Shown one piece after another: positions 1-11,225 of a stretch of 64,000 bases of DNA. Within the stretch, counting starts at the first letter, position 1. The number at the start of each line of letters is the position of its first letter. Position numbers and translations under genes: made by a program. The notes below the pieces were generated by a model. That model ran no database searches. It saw only the letters and a program-made list of their open reading frames with translations, and was not told the origin of the DNA. This DNA is from Sciurus carolinensis (Eukaryota > Chordata > Mammalia > Rodentia > Sciuridae): contig NW_025920107.1 of NCBI RefSeq assembly GCF_902686445.1, forward strand, positions 1 to 64,000, in the 5' to 3' direction.

Positions 1-3000
1 CACAAGTCCTATCTGAAAGACGCCACACTGAAAGAGGGAAAGCAGAGACACTAGGTACATGGCAGGATGGCAGTGGATATAGTCAGTCCAGGAAATAATA
101 AGGATGCTACAAGTTGAAAATGCTTGAGGATACACTCTTCCTGCTCACTAAGGCCTATCACACTTTTGCATGTTCTTTAACGTGTCCTCTTTTGATATTC
201 AACTTTTGTTCATTCCATTGGGTATTCACTTTTGTTTCTGAGCAGGAGGGTTTGGATTAAATGTGTGATATTGAGGTGCATTCTTCATTTCCACTGCCAT
301 GCTTCTGTGCTACATATCCCAATATGAAGTCATTTACACTGAAGATCAATGGAGAAGAGGCTGTGGTATAGGAAAGCCTTTCCTCAGAGGTCTTGTGCAG
401 AAAAAAATAAAAACTACAAATCAGCATATATATCATCAGCTGTCCCTTACAAGCAACAGGAAAAATCAAGAATTGGTGAGGAGAATTGATGTCCTTGCAA
501 GGGGAATTAGGGTCAGTCATGATGGTTGCTTACAGAAGGACCTGGCCCTGACTACCTCCTGTACCTGTATGGTACAATGAAGCTTTAAGAAATGTCCTGG
601 AATTTGGACACAGAAATTAAGCAATGCCCATTTTGTTAGTGTCCCTTCACTGAAGTTGGTTTTCAACCCCTTCTGCTTTTCATGCCCCTCAAAGGTCCTT
701 ATTCTTCCTTTTAGAGTATTCAGTCTGGAACCTCTTTGCCATTCCTCTTTCAGCATGAGGCATGTCACCTTTGGTATTCTGCCCTGTGAAAATGTGTTCT
801 ATGTGCCAAGAGCATGCTCTTGTTTCTTCCACTGGCTTGGACTCTGTGTCTTACAGGGGCTGGTAAAGGGACTCTTGGCCATTTCTCAGAGGGCCTTGTG
901 CCACAGAGGCACTAGTCTAGTGAAAAGAATGATCCTTTGGGTGAACAGAGATTGGTGAGATATTTCTGCCAATGAAGGTGAGTTGAAGGACCTGTGGAAA
1001 AATCACAGCATGACAAATTCTGAGTGCAGCCCAATTGTAAGGCAGCAGCCAAGGTAAGCACAGAACATCTCTCCTGGCCTGGCACCTCGATCCTGTCCTT
1101 CTTCCAACATGCTGAGTGAATGATTCCCTGTTCTCCTCATGAGCCATCACAGCAGCCATCCACCTGCATTTGGAAGAGCAACTCCCCAGCTTCCAGTTTT
1201 ATCCTGTTAGGACTATCTCAGAAAGGAGGGGCAACTGACCAGACAGAGTGTGATGTTTCCCACTTCAAGGAGCTCCTAAGTCAGGGAGCTGCACTGTATG
1301 CTCCCCTGCCCTGAGCTGTCAGCAGCCATCATGCTATGTGACTGCTAGGACCCTAGGTGTGTTGCCTACCTCAGTCAAATCCCTGGTGTGCCCAGACCAG
1401 GAGGAGTGGTTTTGGAGGGCAATGCTGATGGGACTGGTGCTAATGTGGGTGTCCCATGTGCCCTCATGCAGCCCTCCTTCCCTGCCTGGTGCTCCAGACC
1501 TCTTGGGGCTCACTGCCCAAAGCAGGAGCTACTTGACTCCACTGTCATGATACCCTGTGTGGACATTAAGCACAGCCCCACCTAGCAGGCCTGGAGTGTA
1601 GTGTGAGCTGTCAGGCTTCAGTGGGATCCCCTGTCCCGCCTAGACCCAGAGTAATCTAAGGCCCACTCAGCAGTCCCCCCACACCCCATACCTCCACTTC
1701 AACTGGGCCAAGAATTTGGGTTTCCATTTCTTGAATGATCAGGCTCCTGGACCTTGCTCCCTTCCTCTTTTTACCCTCACAGCAGAACTGGTGCTTGTTT
1801 TCAGTCTTGGTCTGAAGCAGCCAGTACCAGAGCATCTGTGGGTGCCATGGGAACCATAATGCCACTGGGCTGTCATGCTGCCCCTCTGTGACCTTAGATG
1901 CTCTCTGAGATGCAGGAAGGAGGTCACAGAAGCCACTCCTCAACATCCACGTGACCCAAGGCCCAGAGAAATCCTCTGGGGAAGAAGAGAGAAAGTGCAT
2001 GCTCCTACTGGAGCTTGGAACCTCTGCGCCATTCACACTAGCCATGCTGGAAGCCTGCCCCTTCCACTGAGAATAGAGTTACTCTCCCATCTTTTCCTTT
2101 CAGGGAATGGGAGCAGTGGAAACCAAAATTGAGGCCCTTTTCAGAGTGGAATTGATTGAAGTTGAATGATTTAGAGATCCTGGATATGACTTTCAACCAC
2201 TTATCTCACTTCATTAAATCTTGACAGAAAGAGCTGCCAATATAACTAGTGGCAGGCAGACATTGGAAGAGGATTTTCTTTTCTTTATGCCAGCAAATAT
2301 CAGCCCTGGGAACCCAGACCCCATGAGCCACCACTACTTCCTTTTGCCTGTTTAGATTTACTGACAGTGTCTGGTGTTTTTCTGAGGCATTCCCTCATTC
2401 AGGGAAAAAGGCTTTGCCCAGGAAGAGACACTTTCTCTACCTCACCCATAAGAAAATGGTAGGCAAAATCCAGCACCTCCACTGGGTTTTGCATTTTGCC
2501 CAGATATCTCCTGGTTACAAATTGTCGAAGGAAAATTCTAGGAGGAAAAAAGGAGTGAAGAAGGAATCAGCGGATTATGATTGGAGTGGCTAGGGATCCA
2601 TGTGAGAACAATCTCAGAAATCTCCCTTCATACTTACAACCTGAGCATATTCTAACTCCCACATAGGCCTGCCTCTCCTCCTTCCCCCCATGCCTCCATG
2701 CTCATTGATATCATATTATGCTCAGTGCTCAGCTACAAACCTTTTCTTCCTTCTATAGAAAGAGAAAAAAGTTTCCCCTCATGACGCACCACTCTCTTGT
2801 GGGTCTTGATGTGCACAAAAGGTTTCTTGCAGGATTGCTGTGAAAAGGAAGATGAAGAGTTCCTTAGGAATTGTTTGGTTTTGTCTGGGGCTGGGTTTTC
2901 TGCAGAGAATTTGACAGTCAGAACAGTAGAGGATCTAGAATGTACCTAAAAGGGGCTCCTGTGAAGCTGAAGAGATATCTCCTCTTGCAGAGTGCTCACC

Positions 3001-4079
3001 TAGCATGCACAAAGGCGAGATGATGTGGGGGAAAATAAAAAACTCTTTTGAACATGCCCACCCTCCCTTCTCTCAACTTTTTCCTCCTCTCTTCATCAAC
3101 TGAATTCCCAGTTGAAAATGTATCATTTGGCATGCAAGCCTACTCCACTCAGACTTTCAGCATGGAGCTTCAGTCAATAGGTTTAATACATAAGAACTCA
3201 AAGAAATTATCCCTCCAGAAAAATTAAAAATTTCCCAGAAATATTTTTTTTAAAATACCCACAGAATATCCAAATTGCCAATTTGGTATTCTCTCCTTGT
3301 AATAACGTTTCAACATGCACTGTTCATCAGTATTGTTTTCCTAATGACTGATACTTCTTCCTCATTTGTCAGTGAATACCTTCATATCTAAAGTGTTTTT
3401 TTCACTATTTTGATGAATTGATTTTCTTCTTTTAGAAGGCAAACTATTTGTTTAGTCTTTTAGGATGATGGCTTTCCAGATGTTTTCCCATCTGGGCCTA
3501 CCTCAGTAACCCAGAAACTATTCTACTTAGTACCAAATGAATTGACCTGTAAACATTTTCTGTACAAATCTAATTCATTTGCTCCCAGGATGTTGGGGAT
3601 TTTTTTAATGTCACATCAGTGTGAACAGTTCTAATTATTTGAACAAAGAACTGAATAAGTTTTGGTAAGAGGTAGTTGAGAAAAAAAGTTGCCTTTTCTG
3701 GAGGTTGGTATGAAGAGAGGCTTAAGGAGTGAGATTATCAGCCAGAGGCAAGAAATGGTAAAAACACGGATGGCTGTAGCATGACACAGAGAAAAGCACC
3801 AAATGAACCAGTATTTGTATGACCATACATGACAGAGGACAGCACAGGCAGGGAAAGTGATAGAGGCTGATGGCTGCATATGCAATGTAGCTAGACCAAT
3901 ATCAATGCTGTGGGTGGTAGACATGAAAGGCCTTTGTGTGATTACAGATGAATAATGAGAAGGCAATGGTGCAGTGTGACATTCATGCAGGCCTGAATGG
4001 AGGGAGTGTTTCCAGAAATACAGAGGATATACAATGTTCAGAGACCTGTACAGAATGAAGTTTAAAAAACAAAGATTAA
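1..4079. other. Unassigned non-coding sequence
   Basis: No gene or recognisable repeat can be supported here. Reading frames in this stretch are short (up to about 129 codons) and overlap on both strands without family motifs. Positions 1.0-2.1 kb are visibly less AT-rich than the rest of the window. A stretch near 2.96-3.02 kb ('agagtgctcacctagcatgcac') recalls the middle of an ID SINE but is too degraded to call. Confidence 0.5.
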
Positions 4080-4094
4080 GAAGCTGGGCCAGCT
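4080..4094 (+). repeat. Target-site duplication, 5' copy (L1-A)
   Basis: The 15 bases gaagctgggccagct are repeated exactly at 7817-7831. The two copies flank the L1 at 4095-7816. The bases before the repeat read gatt|aag, which fits an L1 endonuclease TT/AAAA-type nick. Confidence 0.9.
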
Positions 4095-4757
4095 CTGAGT
4101 TTAACTATTTCCTGTCTTCTACTACTTTTGGTGTTGGTCTGTTCTTCTTTTTCTAGGGCTTTGAGCTGTAGTGTTAGGTCATTTATTTGTTGAGTTTTAC
4201 TTCTTTTATTAAATGTGCTCCATGAAATAAATTTTCCTCTAAGTACTGCTTTCATAGTCTCACAGAGATTTTAGTATGATGTTTCTTTGTTCTCATTTAC
4301 CTCTAGAATTTTTTTAATTTCCTTCCTAATATCTTCTGTTATCCATTCATCATATAATAGCATATTGTTTAATCTCCAGGTGTTGGAGCAGTTTCTGTTT
4401 TTTACTCTTTTATTTATTTCTAACTTCAATCCATTATGATCTGATAGAATACAAGGTAGTGTCTCTATCTTCTTGTATTTGCTAACATTAGCTTTGTGGC
4501 ATATGGTCTATATTAGAGATGGATCCATGTGCTGCTGAGAAGAAAGTGTATTCGCTCTTGGTTGGATGGTATATTCTCTAAATGTCTGTTAAGTCTAAAT
4601 TATTGATTGTGTTATTGAGATCTATGGTTTCCTTGTTCAATTTTTGTTTGGAAGATCTGTCCAGGGGTGAGAGAGGTGTGTTAAAATCACCTAGTATTAT
4701 TGTGTTATGGTCTATTTGGTTTCTAAAATTGAGAAGGATTTGTTTGACATACATGGT
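4095..4757 (-). pseudogene. Inverted ORF2 fragment of L1-A (endonuclease end)
   Basis: Read on the minus strand, this fragment encodes the late part of the L1 endonuclease, including the motif LGDFNTPLS, where the D and N of GDFN belong to the catalytic/metal site in the APE-like endonuclease family. It then runs through the conserved serine-phenylalanine region (FFSAAHGS) and into the charged linker before the reverse transcriptase. It lacks the start of ORF2 and has no promoter. It is a by-product of the inversion and not a gene. Confidence 0.8.
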
Positions 4758-4759
4758 TG

Positions 4760-7515
4760 CAATGAAATTGAAACAAAAGAAACAATACAAAAAATTGACA
4801 ATAAATAGTTGGTTCTTCAAAAAAATAAACAAAATTTATAAACATTTAGCCACACTAACAAAGAGAAGACGAGAGAAAACCCAACTCACCAAAATTTGGA
4901 ATGAACAAGGAAATATCACAACAGACACGATTGAAATACAAAACATAATTAGAAGCTATTTTGAAAATCTATACTCCAACAAAATAGAAAATTTCAAAGA
5001 TATCAACAAGTTTCTAGAGACATATAAATTGCCTAAACTAAAAGAGGAGGACATACACAATTTAAATAGACCAATTTCAAGTAATGAAATAGAAGAAGTC
5101 ATCAAAAGCCTACCAACAAAGAAAAGTCCAGGACCAGATGGGTTTTCAGCCGAGTTCTACAAAACCTTCAAAGAAGAGCTCATTTCAATACTTCTCAAAG
5201 TATTCCATAAAATAGAAGAGGAGGGAACCCTCCCAAACTCATTCTATGAAGTCAATATCACCCTGATACCTAAACCAGACAGAGACACATCAAGGAAAGA
5301 AAATTTCAGACCAATATCCTTAATGAACATCGATGCAAAAATTCTAAACAAAATTTTAGCAAATTGCATACAAAAACATATTAAAAAGATAGTGCACCAC
5401 GATCAAGTGGGTTTCATCCCAGGGATGCAAGGTTGGTTCAACATCAGGAAATCAATAAATGTAATTCACCATATCAATAGACTTAAAGTTAAGAATCACC
5501 TGATTATTTTGATAGATGCAGAAAAAGCATTCAATAAAATACAGGACCCCTTCATCCTCAAAACACTAGAAAAAATAGGAATAGTGGGAACATTCCTTAA
5601 TATTGTAAAGGCCATCTATGCTAAGCCCATGGCTAATATCATTTGAAATGGTGAAAAACTGAAAGCGTTCGCCCTTAAAACTGGAACAAGGCAGGGATGC
5701 CCTCTTTCACCACTTCTTTTCAATATCATCCTTGAAACTCTAGCCAGAGCAATTAGACAGACCAAAGAAATTAAAGGGATACGAATTGGAAAAGAAGAAC
5801 TCAAACTATCGCTATTTGCTGAAGATACGATTATATACTTAGAGGAACCAGAAAATTCCACCAGAAAATTTTAGATTTCATAAGTGAATTCAGTAAAGTA
5901 GTGGGATATAAGATCAATGCACATAAATCTAAGGCATTTTTATACATAAGTGATGAATCTTCAGAAAGAGAAATTAGAAAAAACTACCCCATTCAAAATA
6001 GCATCAAAAAAAATAAAATACTTGGGAATCAATCTCACAAAAGAGGTGAAAGACCTCTACAATGAGAACTACAGAACACTAAAGAAAGAAATTAAAGAAA
6101 ACCTCAGAAGATGGAAAGAGTTCCCTTGTTCTTGGATAGGAAGAATTAATATTGTCAAAATGGTCATACTACCAAAAGTGCTATACAGATTCAATGCAAT
6201 TCCAATTAAAATCCCAATGATGTACCTTACAGAAATAGAGCAAACAATTATGAAATTCATCTGGAAGAATAAAAAACCCAGAATAGCTAAAACAATCCTC
6301 AGTAGAAAGAGTGATGCAGGGGGTATCGCAATACCAGATGTTCAACTCTACTACAAAGCAATAGTAACAAAAACGACATGGTATTGGTACCAAAATAGAA
6401 AGGTGGATCAATGGTACAGAATAGAGGACACGGACACAAACCCAAATAAATACAATTTTCTCATACTAGACAAAGGGGCTAAAAATATGCAATGGAGAAA
6501 AGATAGCCTCTTCAACAAATGGTGCAGGGAGAATTGGAAATCCATATGCAACAGAATGAAACTAAACCCATATCTGTCACCATGCATGAAACTAAATTCA
6601 AAATGGATTAAGGACCTCAGAATCAGACCAGAGACCCTGCATCTTATAGAAGAAAAAGTAGGTTCAGAGCTTCAACATGTCGGCTTAGGACCAGACTTCC
6701 TCAACAGGACTCCCATAGCACAAGAAATAAAACCAAGAATCAATAACTGTGATAGATTCAAACTAAAAAGTTTTCTCTCACCAAAGGAAACTATCAGAAA
6801 TACAAAGAAAGAGCCTACAGAGTGGGAGAAAATCTTTACCAATCATACTTCAGAGAGAGCACTAATCTCCAGAATCTATAAATAACTCAAAAAACTGTAC
6901 ACCAAAAATGCAAATAATCCAATTGACAAATGGGTTAAGGAAATGAATAGACACTTCACAGAAGAAGATCTACAAACAATCAACAAACATATGGAAACAT
7001 GTTCAACATCTCTAGTAATAAGAGAAATAGAAATCAAAACTACCCTAAGATTCCATCTCACCCCAGTTAGAATGGTGATTATCAAGAATACAAGCAACAA
7101 CAGGTGTTGGCGAGGATGTGGGGAGAAAGGTACACTCATACATTGCTAGTGGGGCTGCAAATTAGTGCAGCCACTCTGGAAAGCAGTGTGGAGACTCCTT
7201 AGAAAACTTGGAATGGAACCACCATTTGACCCAGCTATCCCACTCCTTGGCCTATACCCAAAGGACTTACAATCAGCATATTACAGAGATACAGCCACAT
7301 CAATGTTCATAGCTGCTCAGTTCACAATAGCCAGATTGTGGAACCAACCTAGATATCCTTCAATTGATGAATGGATAAAGAAACTGTGGTATATATATAC
7401 AATGGAATATTACTCAGCCATAAAGAATGATAAAATTATGGCAATTGCAGGCAAATGGATGAAATTGGAGAATATCATGCTAAGTGATATAAGCCAATCT
7501 CAAAAAACCAAATAA
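4760..7515 (+). pseudogene. Broken L1 ORF2 (reverse transcriptase and C-terminus)
   Basis: The frame recognisably encodes the L1 reverse transcriptase: '[15 protein letters not shown]' near 5127-5171 and 'LIPKPDRDT' near 5266-5291. It continues into the long C-terminal region with '[16 protein letters not shown]' near 6196-6243. It is inactive. A TGA at 5644-5646 replaces the leucine of the conserved ANIILNGE stretch. The catalytic FADD motif reads F-A-E-D at 5815-5826 (GAA for the first Asp). A frame change lies near 5.86-5.95 kb, and further stops occur at 6883-6885 and near 7147. The endonuclease half is missing from this strand because of the inversion. It is probably one of the younger L1s here, since the target duplication is still perfect. 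Confidence 0.9.
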
Positions 7516-7566
7516 CGAATGATATCGCTAATAAGTGGATGAACGCACATAATGTGGGTTGGGAGA

Positions 7567-7598
7567 GGTTAGTGTTAGGGTTAGAATTAGGGTTAGGG
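7567..7598 (+). repeat. Telomere-like TTAGGG motifs in L1-A 3' UTR
   Basis: Degenerate TTAGGG repeats (ggttagtgttagggttag, then ttagggttaggg) lie in the G-rich strand of the L1 3' UTR. The same motif cluster is present in reverse orientation in L1-C at 50952-50985, so it belongs to the L1 subfamily and is not a telomere scar. Confidence 0.75.
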
Positions 7599-7816
7599 AG
7601 GCGGGCAAGAATGGAGGAAGGAAGGACTGTATAGAGGGAAAAGAGGGGTGGGAGGGTTGGGGTGGAAAGGAAAAAATAGCAGAATGAATCAAACATCATT
7701 ACCCTATGTAAATTTATGAATACACAAATGGTATGCCTTTACACCATGTACAGAGAAACAACAAGTATCCTATTTGTTTACAATAAAATAAAAAACAAAA
7801 AATTTAAAAAAAAAAT

Positions 7817-7831
7817 GAAGCTGGGCCAGCT
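7817..7831 (+). repeat. Target-site duplication, 3' copy (L1-A)
   Basis: Exact second copy of the 15-bp sequence at 4080-4094, directly after the A-rich tail of L1-A. Confidence 0.9.
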
Positions 7832-8529
7832 GCTTCCTCTGTTTCCTTGGCATTTCTTTCCAGGGTTACCTACCTCATTTCCTCTTCCTGTTAGCTATTC
7901 AAAAACAATTTCTAGAGCTTTGGTCTTGATTAATTTTATTGTACATTCTTTGGATTATTCCTACTACAATTTCTTCCCTATTCAGTAGTTGTATTTAAAA
8001 ATATGCCATGTACAAACAGAGAAACAGCATGTATCACACTTGTTTACAATAAAAAAAAAGAATGACATCAATTCACTTTTTCAAAGTTTACTATGTCCCT
8101 ATACACTCAACAGGGGACTATTTTTGAGAATTGTAGGACATATTTATTTCATTACCTTATTTTTATCAAACTCAAACTTGTTGAGGAACTCACTTTTGAC
8201 TTTATACATTTGTGAATATTAAAGTGATTATAGTTCCTTTGTTATCAACAGAAACAGATTTCCATTTTGAAAGGGGAGACCAATACATTCTTACAAATAG
8301 TGTCAGGAAGACTTTGACAAGTTCCTTTGAGGAAGAGTGTTTGATCTAAATTAGACAGACAAGGCAAACAGAATAACCAAGTATAAGAGTCAAAATACCT
8401 CAATTTGTGAGTGCCTAAATATGCACAAAAACCATCTACAAAAATAAAAATAAATAAAAATACATATATTTGGTTCCAGATATATAATCCAGGAGACCTA
8501 CGTGACTGAGCCTATTCCATAACATTATT
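7832..8529. other. Unassigned AT-rich sequence
   Basis: No gene supported. A short A-rich stretch at 8047-8060 preceded by 'acaaacagagaaacagcatg' resembles an L1 3' end fragment (7.99-8.06 kb), but it is too short to call with confidence. Confidence 0.4.
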
Positions 8530-8695
8530 TACTTACTAACTGACTGACTCACTTATTTATTTATTTCTGAGATAACTTCTTGCTAAGTTGCTTATGACTT
8601 CACTCTTTGCTGAGGCTGGCCAATAACCTGCGATCCTCCTATACCAGTCTCTGGGTTCTCTGTGATTTCAGGTGTGTCATTTTACTTGGCTAGGA
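8530..8695 (-). repeat. Degenerate B1-type SINE
   Basis: Read on the minus strand it resembles the 7SL-derived B1 half of rodent SINEs: a reversed 'ggctggccaataacctgcgatcctcct' region and 'gatttcaggtgtgtcattttacttggct' at the element's 5' end. A T-rich stretch (8540-8566) corresponds to the A-rich tail. It is strongly diverged. Confidence 0.55.
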
Positions 8696-10359
8696 ATATA
8701 ATTTTTCTATCTTCCTTGTTTTTGTCCTTTTCCTTTCCACAGAGATATGCTAAGAAAAAAAAAACTTGTGCTTTCACTGGATCTGGTTATGACTGAACTA
8801 ACATGCAACAGCTCTTCATTTAGACTTCCTCAAGGCAGTTTCCTCCCTTGCAAATCAGAATGTGGTCCACGGATCAGGAACATTGGAAACAACTTTAAAT
8901 GTTTTAGAAATGTGTACACAAAAACCTGTTGAGTACAATGTGCATTTTGAACATGGTACCCAATATTTGATTCACTAAAGTTTGAGCATTCTTGGGTATA
9001 GCTACTCTTCTTCCAGTTCCTCTAACATAACTTGCCTATTTGAAATCCTCATATTTGTTCCCCAAATTGTAGGTGTATTAGTATTCATAATCTTTCAGTG
9101 AACATTTTATCAGGTTATACTTTGCTGATCCTTTCATAATAGTCCTACCTTTTTTCATTTCCAGATTGTATTACTCTGCACCATATTTACTTTTCTAGGA
9201 AGTCAGAACCTTTCATATAGCAATAAATTATATACATCTATGGTGGATCATATGTGTTTATATTTATTTATGGCAAACCAAATATAGCCCTGCATTATGT
9301 GGCATGCATTTCTTAATTAATTTCCAATGTTGATAAAAAATACTGTTGGAAAATTTTACTCTCAGAACAGTGTTGTTACTGGAAACTCAGTTTTTGCTAA
9401 TGCTGTGCTCTTCCACTTTCTAATGTTTAACCTGAGTTTACCTCCCTTCAAAATGTGTGCCCACTTCTTTTGTTTTATTTTGTTGTCTGTGATATTTAAC
9501 TTTCTTATTCTTTGTTCTCTCTTCTCCTCTCCCCTTTTATATTTATCAACTTTCCTCTGATATAACCTATGGGAAGTCATCCTTATTTAACAGAATCAGA
9601 CTAGGCTGAGTCACGGGATGCAGAGGCCTGATTTCCAGGAACTAACAGGCACAAAATTCTGTCCCAGATTACCGGAAGCATGTGGTGCTGCATTCCAGTG
9701 GTTCCCTGTGTACTTCTGGAATATCTCCCCTAAGAAAATGGCTTCCCTACCTCCACTCTATCCTGTCAATCACAGAAGAAGCTCCTCCAGGTCTTAAACC
9801 CCTTTGCCTGTGTAGTAAAAATAAAAGAGTTGGGTGAGTAGTTGTTAGAGGCCAGAGATGGTATGGCCACACCTGTCATGCCCCCGCTCATTTAAAAAGA
9901 GTATTGGATCTTGTGTGTTTCTTGAGTACATATGTTTTTGAAAAATAGACTGAAAAACAGCCAACATCCTCCTCCAGCAGTTAACCCTTTCCTCATCCAC
10001 ATGGGACATGGCAGAGAGGACCTCCACACTAAGCAGATCCTGAAATGGAATTCAACTCCTTTATTGACATTCTCAATTTAATCTGTTACTGAAACTTAAT
10101 AAGATATGTCACTTATTACCATTTCACAGTTTTTCCTTTCTATGCATTTATTATGTTTAATTCTTCAACTATTAGAATCTACTAGTACCCATGTCTTAAA
10201 TAAACATTATAGCCAATGTTATTTTATAATATGTGGTTCTTACCTTCTATAGGTCCTGTTATGCCATGTTTTTCTCTTTGATATGCATCACCAGATAAAT
10301 GACCAATGCATTTCTGAGAAAGACTCAGAGAGATGCCCTGGCAAAATTAATATCAATAA
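8696..10359. other. Unassigned sequence, possible LTR-like stretch
   Basis: No exon or gene supported. A less AT-rich patch at 9.6-9.95 kb contains an AATAAA-type signal (aaaataaaagag near 9818-9829) followed by a T/G-rich run (9910-9925). That is the order seen in some solitary LTRs, but I find no convincing TG...CA ends or flanking duplication. Confidence 0.35.
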
Positions 10360-11006
10360 TGTGGTGCATAAATAAAACCAAGAATCAGGAGTTGGGATGG
10401 CCTCAAATTAAAAAGCTTATACACACCGATGGAAACAATTAATAACATAGAAAATAAACCTACAGAATGGGGGAAGATTTTTGCCACCTTATTCTCAAAT
10501 ATGGGATTAAAATGCAGAATATGTAAAATTCTTACAACACTTATCTCCAAATAAAAAATGACCCAAGAAATAAATGGACAAAAGAACTACAGAGATACTT
10601 CTTTAAAAAAGAAATTCTAATGACAATAAGTATATGAAAAAATGTTCAACATGTCTAGTAGTAAGGGAAATACAAATCAAAAGTACATTGAAACTTTACT
10701 CCAGTTAGAATGTCAACTATTAATAAATGTTAACAGGAATGCAAGAAAAAGGTTCACTCATCTGTTGTTGATGGAACTGCAAATTAGCAACATCACCCTG
10801 GAAAGGATTATAGAGAAACTTTAAAACAATAGTAATAGGACCACTGTATGATCCAGCTATGTCTGTCAGTTACTGATACATATTCAAAGGTCTAAAATAA
10901 GCATATTATATAATGGTAGAAACATAACATATATTGCAGCACAATTCAACATAGCCAGGCAATGTAATCAGTCTAGGTACCAATCAGCAGATTAATAAAC
11001 AAAACA

Positions 11007-11011
<5 letters not shown>

Positions 11012-11039
<28 letters not shown>
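11012..11039 (+). repeat. (CA)n microsatellite
   Basis: An uninterrupted run of about 13 CA units followed by mixed TATA/CATA repeats to about 11080, inside the old L1. Confidence 0.9.
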
Positions 11040-11045
<6 letters not shown>

Positions 11046-11085
11046 TATATGTATATAAATGAATATATATGTGCATGTTTGTATA

Positions 11086-11225
11086 TAAATGATTTTTTAA
11101 AATATTTTTATTTGTAGATGAACACAGTATCTTTATTTTCATTTTTCTAATGTGGTGCTGAGGATCAAACCCAGTTCCTCACATGTGCCAGGCAAGTGCT
11201 CTATAACCAAGCTATAATCCCAGCC
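11086..11225 (-). repeat. ID-type SINE with extended tail
   Basis: On the minus strand it reads ggggctgggattatagc ... ggtttgatcctcagcaccac, a diverged tRNA-Ala-derived ID head. It is followed by an A-rich tail containing the 'tgtgttcatctacaaat' extension seen in several other copies in this window (e.g. 26.66 kb). It is inserted in the old L1. Confidence 0.8.

Larger units (their letters stand above)
4095..7816 (+). mobile_element. L1-A: 5'-truncated and 5'-inverted LINE-1
   Basis: This is a non-LTR retrotransposon copy bounded by a perfect 15-bp target duplication. Bases 4095 to about 4757 are L1 ORF2 in reverse orientation, covering the end of the endonuclease domain and the linker to the reverse transcriptase. 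From about 4760 to 7816 the element runs forward through the reverse transcriptase, the C-terminal region, a G-rich 3' UTR and an A-rich tail. Reading the two pieces in element order, the inverted piece ends only about 7 bases before the forward piece begins. This is the classic product of twin-primed reverse transcription. The 3' UTR carries TTAGGG-like motifs (7567-7598). Confidence 0.93.

Noticed and set aside
299..2132. Protein-coding ORFs in the first 2 kb
   Set aside because: Short, overlapping on both strands, no motifs, no splice-site framework; consistent with chance frames in less AT-rich DNA.
3631..3966. 111-codon minus-strand ORF
   Set aside because: No recognisable domain, no Kozak or splice context, and low-complexity hydrophobic content typical of chance.
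7567..7598. True interstitial telomere
   Set aside because: The motif recurs at the same place in another L1 3' UTR, so it belongs to the transposon.
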